From NCBI RefSeq assembly GCF_001039355.2, contig NW_019774792.1:439295-503294 (forward strand): a DNA stretch of 64,000 nucleotides, read 5' to 3'. Both the position numbers and the translations under genes were made by a program. Each line of letters opens with the position of its first letter. Position 1 is the stretch's first letter. This document shows positions 35,109 through 49,400 of the stretch, piece by piece. The notes below the pieces were generated by a model that was given only the letters and a program-made list of their open reading frames with translations, was not told the DNA's origin and searched no databases. The stretch comes from Lingula anatina (lineage: Eukaryota; Brachiopoda; Lingulata; Lingulida; Lingulidae).

Positions 35109-35963
35109 ACCGGTACCTCCACCCAGCATGGAAATCAAGTGATCTGCTTTCTGTCCCTCAGATAAGACAAGGAGCTCCGTAAGCCCGACTTGACCCGACC
35201 GGGACCCACGCTTTAGTCGTCGGACTTTCTCATCAGCAATCCACAAATATGTTTTCCTTCCTATTTTCTCCCGTTTTTAAGATTCCTCAGTTGTTTTGCC
35301 AAAGAAACTCAGCTGTTTCTACAAAAACAAAGGTTGGAGGGCTCAAAAAACAAAAGCTATCTCTCCCGTCTAAAACAGGGATGTCGAACATGAACATACT
35401 CCTCAGCAAATTCATTCATAAAAAGGTTATAAGTGGACGAAAACGAAACAATTCTTATATACAACCAGCAAAAATGTTTTGTGGTTTGGTTGTTTTTTTA
35501 AAGAAATTTAACGACGGACGGATTGGTTTCTGCTCCAAATCCATCTTTCTCTAAAGAAAAGGGTAATAAATTTGAAAAGGCATGAAAAATGTACGCGCAA
35601 AATATACTCTCATGATCTCATTCACGTTCCCTTGAAAATATTTTTTCTCGCTGACAGCTAAGATGATATGGACAAGATTTCCCGCAGATAAACCAAACAA
35701 AGGTGTGAATCCAAAGAGGAGTTCCTGAAATAAAACTCGAATCACCGGTACAAGGTCCATCAGGTGTTTTTTGTGCTAACATTATCAATATCATTACTAC
35801 AGATAGTATTCTAGGAGAAGGTACTCTTCGCACTCTTAGGAACTACATATTTGTGCGCCGTGCGGGATGAGATAGTTGGTGGCCAACAAGTTTCCCAGCT
35901 GAAAACAGTTAAAAACAATATTATATAATAGACACGGAATAGGAAAGAACATAACAGGAAAAA

Positions 35964-35965
<2 letters not shown>

Positions 35966-36004
<39 letters not shown>
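35966..36004. repeat. (GA)n microsatellite
   Basis: About 19 GA units. Confidence 0.9.
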
Positions 36005-36007
<3 letters not shown>

Positions 36008-36270
36008 GCATGAATTTAAAAAAAAAGGTGCTCCCTTCTTTGTCCTGACTTGGGTGAATACACCTGCTCTAGAAAATAAACGCTTCTCACAGATGTCGCA
36101 AATCTGTTCAGCTGCAGGAAGCCCGTTAATAAAACTGGTGATTTACTAAAACAATGATTTGCCCTTTTAAGGCCAAAGAGCATTTATCACTCACAAAGCA
36201 ATTTAAACGGGGTTAAAATGGTTCTTGTCAGACCAAGCTAATGAAGATTTATGATCATAAAATTAAAGAC

Positions 36271-36313
36271 TGAGAGAGAGAGAGAGAAAGAGAGAAGGAG
36301 AGAGAGAGAGAGG
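36271..36313. repeat. interrupted (GA)n tract
   Basis: GA repeat with AAAG and AAGG interruptions. Confidence 0.85.
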
Positions 36314-36319
36314 TTTTGG

Positions 36320-39300
36320 GAACAAGACAAAATGTCATTTATCTTATTTAGACATATTAATTCATTAACGTGTAAAACTCATGCAGTGGCTGTCAGGAAA
36401 CGTACATAGAGCTTACACTGATAACATTCTGCTTCCAAAAGGAACCGGCAACAGGCAAATAACGGTGGAAAGGAAATAGTAGTCAGGAAATCCAGCTTCT
36501 GATTGAACTAATAACTGTGTCATATGACTATTATGGCTGATACTTCCGAAAACAAATTGTATAGACGTCTTTGCATGTATAACCTGGGCTTTCAGCCTTT
36601 CTATTCAGTATCTTCCAAAGTATTTAATGAAACGAGGATTTGTGACTTGCAGAAAATTTACAAGTCAACACAAGTATAACTGTCGTCTGTAGTTGAACGC
36701 AACGTATGGAAGAGGTATATTTCCATTGATGATAGTAAAGTATCATTATTATTAGGATAAGGCCAGTAAAAAAGCAAGAAAAGTCTTGTCGAACAAGACA
36801 AGACTATTCAATAGAAAACAGATATCGCATGGATAATAATTGATCACGTTTGATTGGGGAAGTACTGGCATGAGGGTGATAATATGTTTACACGTGTATT
36901 TAAGAAATTAACGATGAACTGCTATTGGGACACTCCAGCTTGACATACAGTAGGGTTTACACACACGTCCTACTCCCTACTTTGTCCGCTCCTGGTGTGG
37001 TGTGGTGTCCAAGCACGCTCTTGTTCGTATATGATATATATAACTGGTATAATTGAGAATAGATAATTATATTTCCAACACAAATGCTCGTTTCATTTAA
37101 TGCACGCCGCTTGAATAAAACCTACCTCATAGACAAATTCCGAACTTTCCCCAGACATATGCATTTAGTTTGCTACAAGGTAAGGACAGATGGATGGGGA
37201 AACCATCCTAGTTCCAGTACGTGTAATCAGGCCTACTCTGCTCTGCTCATTTACAAGGAGGAGACAAAGTATACTTCCCCATTTCAACGAACACTGGTTT
37301 AATCTAAAAAATAGGAAATATAATAGCCCAAACTGCATTCACAGTATTCCTATGACTTTCTGACTTACCCGTTTTAGCGTTTCATTGTTATACTGATCCC
37401 TAGCAACTGTGAAGAGAGTTGAAGTGTATTGCAGATATAAATCTTGACAGAATAACCGAAAATCAACTCCTTCGCCGTCCATGCGCATACGTCTTTTTAA
37501 ACCCCTTTTTGTGCAAGCGCGATTTTCCCTCACGTTTTTTTCTCTCCTGTCTTCAGGGGTTCAGTGAGTCTATTTGTCACAGCGAGTCCCAATTCGTCTG
37601 AATCAATTATTTTCCAAATACCTATTCCATTTATTGGCAAACATCACTTTCGGTCTATTAAACTCGATCCTTGATTTAAAGCACAGCATAGCGTCATCTC
37701 CCCTTCTTTCATTCTATAGCCCGATTGAACCAAGTGTAATGCTACCTTATTCTACACCTTAGAGGTGGCGATCCAACCCTGTGCAAATAATATTTTTGGG
37801 GTGACCCACTTGTCTGTCTGTCACGCCCTTTGACTTAACTGCAGAAAATTAGAGACGCTAGCTTTGGTAGCTTGCCAAACATCGCACATTACTCGCTTCG
37901 ACAAATATGATGAGACGAGTTTAAATGGATAATTCGAAAGTTTTTTTAAAGGATTGCAATCCTTTTCATTAAATTTTGGTAAACGATATGCGTGTTTCTA
38001 TTCAAACACATATGTGGTTCCCTTTTGATGAAACATTGTTGAAAATCCCTTTGAATGGGCACGTGCTTGAGAAACGGGACACTCGTGCAAGAGGCTCTAA
38101 ATTGCTCTTGTGAAAGTTATTATTTTTGTAGTTATATTATTATTCCACCTTGGATATTTCCTCATGACACTTGTCTCAAATTTCATTAACTTTAGTACGA
38201 AGTTAATTCCATTTAAATAGGGAAAGTCGGTAAGGTGTGTGCCGAAATCCGGTCATGCGCGAGATACAATTTAAAGAGCAGCGAAAACTCAAAATAGAAA
38301 AAAGTGGGAAAAGCAAATTAAGGATCTTTTATATCATAAATCATGTTACGTCTCAGTTCATCTTATTGACAGAAAGTTTAATTATTTCTAAGCACAGTGG
38401 CTTTGTTTAAAAAATTAATCATTTATTAAAGAAAAGAAAGGGGGCAAATATGGGCGTTGGCCTTCTTACGCGCTGATTTCGATGTTATTTATCACTTGCA
38501 TTTTGTTTTAGTTTGGTTGCAATCAGTTTTCTCATCAGAACATCTGTGGGAAGCATTACTCCAAACCCTATATCCCTCTCTCTCTCTCTCAATCGAAGAA
38601 AAGTTTATTACGCTTGTGAAAGTTATATTTCAGAACTGTCTTTTTCTACCTTTTGAAGAGGAGCAGGGGGTGTCTTTCCCCCCCCCCCCTCCTCCCATTC
38701 CTTTGTAGCTGCGTTTGTAATATATAATAAAGAGCACTTGTGCTGCAATCGATACACATAACAGCGGTAGAGTCTGTCATAATTTTAAACCAGCAGGCCC
38801 AGGGTTCTTCTGTACCATGTTTATTTTGTGGCTTCCCATATTCCTAATTTTAATTGGACATGTGAGACCGTTTATATTCACAATTGTGTCCTTTTTAGTG
38901 GAAGTTCGTTTTTTTCAACAGAAACACAATTGAAAACAAAGAAGACAAAGTGCAATGTGAAAATAATACGTAAAGCAATTTCTCTCGAAAATTGAAATGA
39001 TTTGAGCTGCAAAATACTCATTTTAAGGGCATGTAAGTATGGATTCGAAAAAAAAAAACAAAGAAGAAGTAAAACGAAAACGGCATTTTTTTTTCATATA
39101 AAAAATCTCTTCGAAACGACTTTAACTTTGTCATTGCCACCTTTTTTTAAATCCAATATCAATTTTCGTCCTTCATACCACATGATTTTAAATAGAAGAA
39201 ATATCACACATCTTTTGTTCAAAACTGATGGTTCGAATAACAATAAATTTAAATAGATACGGGGCTCCAGAGCTAATGCTGTGCAATACTGACACTGGAC

Positions 39301-40624
39301 CAATACGTAGAATTGACTGAGAAAACATTTTAGTTCGTAAAAGCAAACAGAACAAAAGGCAATGCAAATGATACCCCACATAAACCTTTGCTGTAAGCTA
39401 GCGACTAGCCAGTTTGGGTGCTTGAAACATACGCATTCCCCTTTCAACAAATTTCCTGAATACCAAGCATTGTAAAGTTTTCTGACGGAGTTCCTCGAGT
39501 TAACGACAAGACAGCGACAAAATCAGTTACGTGGATGCTAAGCACGAAGCTACATTTGGTCTAATTAGAGTTTTACCTGAAGTGGAGGAGAGTGAAAGGT
39601 TGCACGTCGCGGTTAAATCTGAACACACAGGTAGGCATTCAGATTTGAGACTGCCATCTTGAAGAGCAGTTCACGATCAGTACACAGAAGCGATTTTTGT
39701 ATACAGTTTGTTTGCTTTCCGTTTCTTTTCGTTTCTTTTTTTTTTCTTTTTTTTTTTTTTACTTACCACATGGTTCGATATCAAATTAAATGAAATTCAG
39801 GGCGTGACTACCTATTAACGCAACAAGCGCAGTCGTCGTCGTTTAGTATTTATTATCTTAACGCAAAAATTATTGGTAATTATTGGTAATCAAATGATAC
39901 AAATGAATTTCAATGACCAAAAGTTAAATATTTTTGGAATTAAGGGAAAAGACCGTTTCACACTTAACCATTGTTATTTTGAAAACACGTGTTGAAGGCA
40001 TTGACCACTTCTTAAAGTAAACGCAAAAGTCAACTGTAACCTACAGTTATCAGCTCTTTGCTCATACACACGCCTCAGCCGTCTTAATTTTTCTATCTGA
40101 TTAATCCTTTTCTCCATTAATCCAATGCCTGATTAACTTCGACATCGCGACCTTGTAAACTTTGTTTTGTATTGAAGTTGATATGTAGGAGTATGACCAT
40201 TCCGCCACATATGCCACTCTTTGTCAGAGGGAAGATGCCACCAGCTAAAAAAGGGTACACTCGCATAGTTACAGACAAAATCTCTTATCTTCAAAATATA
40301 ATGGGAATTACAGAATGGATGGATCTTGTCCCATTCTGGATTACACTCGTAAAGCATTTCAAGGACTCGGATTCAATTTTATTTCCCATCTTTGCTCACA
40401 GAGTCTTTAAATACTAATTTTTTTTAACATCGAGAGAAGATCTCAACGGGATCTACTCTAACACTCGTCTTCTGGACTTTTAAACATTTTCATATGTGGG
40501 AGGCATTTAAAGATCTGTTAAAAGAACCTTTTCTCTAGTTAAAAGAATATGAGCACCAGTAAATAGTAAGAAATTAATGCACATGTATGTTAAACCCGAG
40601 ACACGTAGGGGGCGACTTCATGTG
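36320..40624. other. non-coding stretch
   Basis: No exon with convincing splice sites and an open frame. Isolated minus-strand donors (near 37370 and 39575) stand next to GC-richer patches and could be 5'UTR exons, but nothing decides this. Confidence 0.4.
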
Positions 40625-40780
40625 TACTCTCTTCCAGGACAGCAGGTTGACTTTTCACAGATATTTGTCTGGTTAATTATGTACTTTTTTCAGTGCCGCG
40701 AGAATTGTGTCGTGAATTAGCCAGAGACATCTCGAGTGAATATTTAGTGAAAAATCAATCTGTGGCCCTGGTAGAAGGTA
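40625..40780. mobile_element. MITE, family C, copy 1
   Basis: The left end TACTCTCTTCCAGGACAGCA and the inward-read right end TACCTTCTACCAGGGCCACA form an imperfect TIR. The right half shares GTGAAAAATCAATCTGT with the copy at 51019-51158. Confidence 0.5.
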
Positions 40781-41340
40781 AGGGGAACCCATGAAATGTC
40801 TTTGGTTCCGGACACCTCCGGGTCTTCTGTCCTCTCTTTTGCTCTCTCATACGCCTACCTTTTAACTCAGGACACCTATATGTATACCTCGGACATCTGA
40901 GAGTCGCACATTTCCTTCTCCTCTTTTGCCCCAACGTACCAAACGGTCTTAGGCACTTCTTTCACAAACCCAAGTCACCATCCCAAACGCTTACATTTGT
41001 TTACGCGCCTGAATTCTTTACGATTGACTTTTCACGCGGGTCGGTTCTTTTTTAAGCCCTGTTTGTGCTCTTTGGCCTTTTATGCCGTTCATTCATACGT
41101 GGGCGACACGACAACCCCTGTAAGTGACCGAGTCAATGGAGTTGTGCAGAGTAGTGTTTTGGGGACAACAGTACGGGGAATGGGAGGGGGTGGTCTAGTG
41201 CGAACACGTGTGCTTCTTTTAGGCAAAAAGGAAGGGAGGGTGTCAAGGGGTTGAGACAGAATAGGTAGGTGAGATAGTGGAGGGCGTGCCTTAATGTGTG
41301 CGTGTGTGCGAGCGCTTGTGTGTGTGTGTGTGTGTGTGTG

Positions 41341-41387
<47 letters not shown>

Positions 41388-43480
41388 GTGAATGTAATGT
41401 CGAAAAACTACAAAGAAAGTGGACAAAATTTCTTGAAAGGAAGGATCATTTCTCACCGTTATAATATAGCTGTCAGTTAAGATCCTCACTGCATGCTGTA
41501 AACAGCAGAAGCGCATTATTGAAATATCAAACAAAACTAATAACTACACGTTAGATTGTAAGAAGTACTTTACATCGGATTCAAGTCATTCAAGAAAACT
41601 TTATGTAGTCTCCAAGCAAACGCGTGGAAAATAAAGTCCATTAGGGACAGCGGGTTGATTTAAAAGTTGGTTTGACTTGCGTCAATATTTTCAAGTTAAT
41701 AGCAACTTTGCCTTAAAGTTAAAATAAGAAAAGGCCCGCTGTTTACTGTTGTCAAGTGGAGTTTAATGACATATTAATGGAGAAAAAAACTTAGCCCTAT
41801 AAGCACAATACATTGTAAAAGTATGAGTAAACGAATCAGGTCTTTTTGACAATCACAATAAAACACGTTCTACTTCTTGATTCCCGAAGGTAATAATCTA
41901 AAGTATAAAAGAATGCTGACAGTTTGCATAGAAATTTTACAGCATTCATGCACTATTTTGATGTCTAAATTAGAAGTATCAAAACCACGTTTTTTTTTAC
42001 CGAAACAATCTCGACTTACGGATATTCTGAACAGTGGCCTCAGACACAGTGTTTGTGCGACAAAAATACCGAAGATGTTATTCAAAGAGCGGGTTCTCTA
42101 AGTGTTATGTTGAATTCAATAACTTCTGTATATACAAAAGATATTTGTCATTTACATAGCCAAAGGCGAGTCAAATATACAAGATAGGACTCTAGTTAGT
42201 ATTTGAGGTGAAATTTCTTGTGGTTGATAAATAATTAAAATGGGGGGCAAACTTTTTGAGTTGGGTTGTTGTGACAAAGAACATTCTCGGGCAGTTCAAG
42301 CTTCGTGGGTAGCTGTACTGACATTATGGACGGTTACCACAGGTTAGAAATCCTTCTCATGTCACTTCTGGATACTGAGACGGAGATCTCGTCTCTTTCT
42401 TACCCTCAACCAGGGCCGCTTTTGTAATTACGTGGACATTCGTCTTGTAGTAAAATCACAGCCAAACATTTTGAGCGATTATCTTTTATTAATGTTTATA
42501 TGAGGTGCATAAGATGCCACCTTGCCTGTTAAATTATCTCTGTATAAGAGTGTGAGAGAAATAGCTGTGGATATTATGATAGAACTCTGATAAGGAACAC
42601 ATCAAGTCCAATGACTCACTGGTATTAAAAACTCGATGACAGAGACCTGAGATAGGATTCAACATTTAATTAGGAATGGATTAAAGAATTATGATGGAGC
42701 AGCTCCCAGACTAATATATAATGATATTATCTGACAGTGGATGAAATATCGCTTGTTAACGCGTAAAAATGAAGTAAAACCGTAACTGACTATCGTAATT
42801 GTCCATCCATTTTATCATCGCTTTTCAGCACACTCTAAGTAGGGGCCTTGGGATATCAACGCAATATCGGGTATTTTGGTATTTTTCTTTGTGTGAATTA
42901 CACTAACTTGTAGGTATAAAAGTATTCCTTCAAAAGAACTAACTGATATCCACAAATAAGATAAGATTAAGATTCAGTTCAACCAAATATACCATTCCGA
43001 ATATCCTGCTCCCTTTTACGGTCTAATATGTATCCCCTTTGTTTAAATTAACAATGAAATGTCATAAGATTGTTGTAAAAGGGTCCAAACCTAGTCTGAA
43101 TCATGTTTAATAGAGCAGTACCACCAATGAAACGTTGGTGTTTGGTTATAATAAGTGTTTATAAAAATAGGCCATGGGGCAGTTTTGGAATTTCAAGTCT
43201 GTTGATATGATCGGGTTTAAGAATGCATTCTTGATATAATATCTACCTACCAGTACTACGATGCAGTAATCGTCATAAGTAGACTATTTACGAGTGTATT
43301 ATGTGATCAATGTTTACTTTAGAAAGTTCAAAATTTATATATCTAATAGCCCGGAACATTGTTCAAATCATGGTCATAAGGCCCCAGCAGTCATCTACAT
43401 GGGTCAAGGTCTTGTGTCAAGCCGAACAAAACGACATGATTTTCCACCTCTCCCACCATCCCCCCTCCGTGCTCCTGTTA
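40781..43480. other. non-coding stretch
   Basis: Contains a (TG)n(GA)n compound repeat at about 41316-41385. The open frames through it are repeat translation. Nothing else recognised. Confidence 0.45.
41316..41385. repeat. compound (TG)n(GA)n microsatellite
   Basis: A TG tract is joined to a GA tract through TGATAGAG. Confidence 0.9.
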
Positions 43481-43700
43481 GACCCCATTCCCAGAGATTA
43501 GATTGATCCAACTAGATCGACCTAACTCCCTGGGGGTTCACGCTAAATAGCTTTCAGCCGAGTGGGCACGAAAGTTAATTACCCCCTTACAGCTTGTAGT
43601 AGGCGGATTATCTGACAGTAATCTAGTGAGACTGCCCACAGGGATAGATCGATCTAAAATCTATGGGATAGATCGATCTAAAATCTATGGGAATGCGCCC
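43481..43700. mobile_element. MITE, family B, copy 2 (inverted interior)
   Basis: Bounded by TTA at 43478-43480 and 43701-43703. It starts GACCCCATTCCCAGAGATTA and ends ATGGGAATGCGCCC. The interior is the reverse complement of copies 1 and 3. Confidence 0.7.
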
Positions 43701-43747
43701 TTAGTTTGGCATGCGCACAACTCTGGCATTCACGTAACCTACTGGTA

Positions 43748-43964
43748 GACCCCATTCCAACAGATTTTAGATCGATCTATCCCTGTGGGGGAATCTCACT
43801 AGATTACTGTCAGCTTAGCCGGTTTAAGCGTCTGTCCCGCCTACTAAAAGCTGTAAGCGGGTAATTAACTACCGTGCGCGCTCGGCTGACATCAATTTAG
43901 CGTGAACCCCCAGGGAGTAAGGTCGATCTAAAATTGATCGATCTAAATCTATGGGAATGCGCCC
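43748..43964. mobile_element. MITE, family B, copy 3
   Basis: Bounded by GTA at 43745-43747 and 43965-43967. It has the same orientation as the copy at 25034 and lies 47 bp from copy 2. Confidence 0.7.
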
Positions 43965-44381
43965 GTAGATTAACCGAAGTAAGCCGAAATTAGCCTAGAT
44001 TAATCTCATTGGCACAAACATGCATTCAATACTAGTGACACAGGGGTCACGTAATGCATTGTTGTAATACGCAGTGTTACGTGATAATGAATATATATAT
44101 TTCAAAATCAAATAGACCGCTGCATTGGAGCAGCGCCTTGCGTGTTGCTACGTGCAAGTATTTACTTAATCCAAAAGAATGATTGCTCAGTGCCTATTTA
44201 CCAGTTAAGTCAACCAAAACTGCCCATTGAGCACCTTGTATTGAGGCAATTAAAGAATAGGTGGGGATAATATCGTTCTATTTAAATACCGCTCGCTTGT
44301 CATACTGCCTGTATTGTTATCATGAACAAAACGGAATCACCTTCATACTTTTAGCATTTTTGATAGATTGATTCAAGTGAG

Positions 44382-44402
44382 AGAGAGAGAGAGAGAGAGA
44401 AG
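44382..44402. repeat. (GA)n microsatellite
   Basis: About 10 GA units, followed shortly by a G-run. Confidence 0.85.
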
Positions 44403-44616
44403 ACTGGGGGGGGGGGCAACAACGGCACATTAAGGAAATGTCATTTACGTTTTTAAATTAACTATCACACCAAAAATGATATTAAAAAAGTCTCAATTAT
44501 TATTTAAATCTTGCACAAAACAGCTGCATCGCGTTGCTCGTCACATCGTGCCACCCGTATTTCATCTGCCCATACGTTTCAAAACATAATTGATGTCACT
44601 GCTCGATACGCCGCAT

Positions 44617-44720
44617 TATAAATACACTTGGAGTGACACTGACAGGCGAAGTTTGTGATTCTCCATTTCCGTTACAAGACCCAGTAAAGCCGGATTGAGG
44701 AAATTGCAGGAGAGAAACAG
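44617..44720 (+). promoter_or_regulatory. candidate TATA promoter with noncoding first exon, plus strand
   Basis: TATAAATA at 44617-44624 would place transcription start near 44647. The following ~74 bases end in GAGAAACAG with donor GTAATT at 44721. A CRE-like TGATGTCA lies 30 bases upstream of the TATA box. The exon has no long frame and would be 5'UTR. The next plausible coding exon on this strand is at 54071, which would make the intron about 9.3 kb. That link is inference. Confidence 0.38.
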
Positions 44721-46369
44721 GTAATTTCGACTACTTTTTTTTTTGTCCACAGATTCTTATGAGAATTATGGAATTTACCGATCAAATAGAAACCGCTTGC
44801 ATTTGGCTTAGCGTCTCAACCTTTCTTTGTGCCAGGTAGAGCACGGGTGTTTGGTCTTTGTTTGGGGTATGACAAAAACCTTCTACTGGTTGGTCAAAGT
44901 ATCAATATGAGAAAATATATAGGTAGAGCAAATTTATACTGGACAAATTTAATTAACAATCAACAAAGAGGATATTCAAATTTTCCAAAATCGTGTGCTT
45001 AACAAGTGTGGTAATGTTGTTCACAAACTGACATTTTCTCTTCACAATATTACCATCCTGATAACATGCACAAAGACCTGATTACGTAAACAAGGCCGAA
45101 ACTCGTCGAAGTTTTTAATCGAAAAGAAGTAATGAAGTTATGAGCTCTAGACGGGCCGAGAAAGCGATCAACATCAATTCAAAATATTTACATCATAATA
45201 TATAAAATCCGATCAGAAAGGGGAACAACAAAATAGCAATTTGCCACTTAAATTCATATGGAACAACAGACGCCATGCTTGTATTCAGCGACTGCAACGC
45301 CTGGGACTACTAAGCAGGGGTTTTCCTTATCAATTTGATTAGTTTCGATAAAGGGGCGATCCAAACCTGGGAAGGAGGCTATTGTAACAGTTTGTTAACA
45401 ATCAAAGCTTCACGTTGTAGTTAATTGTGTCGAGATTAGCTAACAGCTCGCAGTGTTTGCGCTGTAGATGAAGAAAACATTTACCGATATCGACTTTACT
45501 AAAAATTGGGCAAATAACAAATAGATTTTAGTGAAGGTTGTTTTGCCTCCAGTGCAAGATCATGAGTTCCTAATTAGTGTCGAAGACATGTATAGATGAT
45601 AGAGCAAAAATGCTTTATTCTTACCAATTTTTTCACTTATCGTGTTATTAATGAAAGATAATAATGCATTTTGCTCTAACGTTTACTGTAATTAGTTCCC
45701 TATCATGAAATCACCATTATCATGCGACCTTATTTGCGTTCTTTACGGAATGTCGTCATGGTAACCTTGGAGAATGTGTAAACAATCTCCGCATGTATGA
45801 CATTTTACGCGTGCCACACTGCCGTACGTGACGGAGATGTCCCATTCAATATACTGTTCTATCGAGTTAGCTCCACACATATCAATATGTATTTGCAAAG
45901 GTAGAATTTGGGTTTTCTACACTATGAAAGTAAGTTTATGCATCTTACTTCCCGTATCTTAATATCTTAGGTTTTATGCGGGAAATTGTAAACCTCTTTT
46001 ACAAATATTTTATTACCCGGCTATGTCTGTTTGAAGTAGCAGGAGTAGGTGTGAAATAATAAAAGTTAAGGTAAGGGCAAAAAACTATTTTGTCGACATT
46101 TTAAAGAACCTGAATCACACGGATATTGTGTATCTGATACGTTAGACAAACACAGTTCATCAACTTTGTTTAGCTTATTTTTTATGAAAAATTTACCATC
46201 CATCTGTAATATTCGTTATATGTTTCTGATTGACCCAAGGATAAAGGTGCCCCTCATGAATACTCATTTTAATAATGCGCTTAAATCAACATTTGGCTTG
46301 AATTAAATATAATACATGACATTTTATGACTTTTTTGTCTATGAGAAAGAGTAAAATGTATTAACTTAC
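44721..46369. other. non-coding stretch
   Basis: Nothing recognised; possibly the first intron of a plus-strand gene. Confidence 0.4.
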
Positions 46370-46434
46370 CAGTTAGACCAAACTCGAAGGCAGCCCCTTA
46401 CGCTGTGGTTGTATGATCGTCCGGTGATATATCC
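46370..46434 (-). promoter_or_regulatory. candidate TATA-like promoter and first exon, minus strand
   Basis: On the minus strand GGATATATCACC (46423-46434) sits ~30 bases before a short exon ending TCTAACTG at donor GTAAGT. The surrounding 120 bases are clearly richer in GC and CpG than the neighbourhood, which is promoter-like. No coding sequence is visible in the exon. Confidence 0.28.
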
Positions 46435-49400
46435 GCGCCGCAGGAACGGGCGTATTGCACGCTCACACAGCGATCTCGGCGACTTAAATCGTACAAATGT
46501 GAAAGGATACGGTCAGTTTAATTGTCCCGTTGCATGCTCAGCCTAATACCGTCATTGTGTATTGTTTATATTTTCCTTAAACACACCTCGCCCGCGTGAA
46601 TGCTATTAGTTCGATTTAGACGTGGAAGCGTTCACTAAATGTGAACGTTAGCAGCTTCGCTTGCTTGCTTTCTGATCGTCGTCTCAATGGCAGGTGTGGA
46701 TTTTGCGTAACCCACGCTTTTAATGGCAATAGAGTGAATCCCCCTGCATGATTGTCAACATTACGACGCTCTTTGCTAGTTTAACGACTTTTGGTTTGTG
46801 TGGCCTTTCTATTGATTTAGTGATAGATGGCTGACCAGAGGAGACGAGGGACAGGGAGGGTCAGAGAGTTAGGATAAGGTGGAATTTTGATATATAAATA
46901 GGTTTACGCGAGGAGCACCGCATGGGATTGGAAAGAGATCAGAGAGTTAAAAGGTTTCAATAATGTTATGGCTGGAATAGCACAGCAAACCACTGTGTCT
47001 TGCATGAAAAAATTGGAAACATTCTTGTTATGCCGTTTTGATGAAATAATAATTTACGATGACAGTGATGCTGTATGATAGGCAATTTTGTCTTCTTTCG
47101 TATCATTGAGAAAAAAAGAGTCGACAGCCAATAAATTGTTTTCCCACAGAAGCGTTAAACATATCTCCTTAAAACTATTAAGCTATTTTTATACCATTAC
47201 AGTCCCTTATTGCATTGTGAATAATGGGACTTAATAATACAGCGCAGTTTGTGAATGAAAAAGAACTTCACGCTACTAGCTACATTCGACATCGTTAAAG
47301 TAATTCCGTGCAAGGTGTCAAACGAACCGCGGATGAAGTGCACACACATATGTATAAAGTTTCCTATTTTCATAAGATATTGTTATCATTTAGTTACGCC
47401 GAAATTATCGTATCCTTGTACAAATATTTAACACCACTGAAATACGACACTCTCTTTTCAGCGAGATCAGCACAATCACACACACACGTTAATGGAGCGT
47501 GAAAACTTCATCCACCCTCAAAATAACCCCACAGCACAGCAAATAAACCACCATGGTTTTGCGTAAGGATACGCTTACTATTAGTAGGGGGTTCGGGCAG
47601 ATTGGGGATATTATGATGAAGCTTTTGCCCCGGATTAGTCGACAGAAAAATAAATATTTGACCCGCAGGAACATCAATTGATTGGACCTGACCCTCCAAC
47701 CTGAGTTAGGCAACGTTGCAGGCCCGCGGGGTAATAGCACGCTCCCCTCACTCGGTGAAGGTGATTAAGGGCCACGGACGCAGCTCTTGTTTCCGATTCA
47801 CTGGTCATCTGACCGGCCCAGTGACCGTAGGGTGTGGACATTGATCTCGGCATTTACTTGTGTTCACTAGAGTAAAAGCCCAATATCTTGGGCGGGGAGA
47901 CAGTTCTAACTGACGCGGAAATTTATAATTTTAAACTAAGAATTTGTTGGAAATGTGTGCCGAGAGCTGGGAGAATGATGGCATGGATTGCTTAAAATAT
48001 TTTTTTCATTCTTGTAAATCTGAAATAGTAAAGGTTTATTTCAGGGAATGGGAAAATTAATGCTAATGGATTACTTACAAGACCAAAATACTGTACACAA
48101 AGTCGAATCGTAAGACGCAAAATTAGATTCACGAGGACAGGATATGAAAAAGAAGCGTGAATAACAAGGTTTTCTATTTCAACTATTCTTACTTTAGCAA
48201 AAAGCTTTTTGGGCACAGACATCAAAAGGATTTTCAATTAAACTCAAAGCAAGCATGCATCATATATAGCCTGCGTTACAATCGCTGGTTATTTACTAGT
48301 AGGTTTTAAGTTCCTCTTAATCGGTCAAAACAATGGCAGGCCAACGTGTTTAACAGAAGAAAGAATTGTTGGAACTGTTCTAAGACACATAGAATCGAAC
48401 CACACAAAGTAAACGGATCATTGAAATGAAACTCACACCAGGCCTTGGTTGAAGTTCAAATGTTCCTGAACTTAGTTCCGGTAGTAATATCAACAACAAC
48501 ACACATGAATGAAGTGCTGCTTAAAAAGTGACCTTAATATGGAGTTCATGTCATGCGGGTTGAAATTCTATCAAGGATTTCGTTGCACAAAGACGCAATT
48601 TAAATTCACTTGATATAATTGGATGGAAACAACCCATCCCGTAACAATAAAAAATACGCCTCTTTAAAAAGACGTACATGTATGTGAGCGTGCGCTCGTG
48701 CGCGCTTATTTCCTATAGGCTACATTTGAACTGATCTTTTTTCATATCATTTTAAAGATTTTTTTCAAACATAAACGTTACATATTAAAATATCTATGAT
48801 TAGGTATAAAGTTATTGTGGGCGTATGGATTAGTACCCATATTAAAGCTTCACAGACATAAAAAGTACAGGGTGTCCCCAAAAAGTTCTAACTCTTTGCA
48901 TGACCATTAATATTTTTTTGTGACTGAGAACATTAGAGTTTACTTGAATGCCATGTTATTTTGTAAATATTCCACAATAAATTTCTTTTTTAAAATTTCT
49001 TTTATTAAAATAAAACAATAAGATTCGGATCTCTGTCAATTAACATCTAAATCATAACAATATATATACGAATAATGGGTAATCCGAGAGTGAATACGTT
49101 TTGGAACACACTGGATAAGGCGTGTTGGTATTAAGTCGCGCACTCATGGGGTTTTTCTCGAACCAGGAAAACTCTCTCTCTCCCTGAAGCAGACGTCCTG
49201 CTCTTTGACATAACCACCGAGGTCTATATCTTATCAGGTCCTCTGCTTTCGGACCTGAAGAAAATGTGGCGCAACAGAAAAACATCGGATATTGGTGGTT
49301 CTCAGTTACGTTTGAGAAAATACAATGTCACCCGAGCCAAATATGCCAGAACTTTTGATGCCATATATACCTACAGTAGATATGTTATGTGGCCTCTTCC

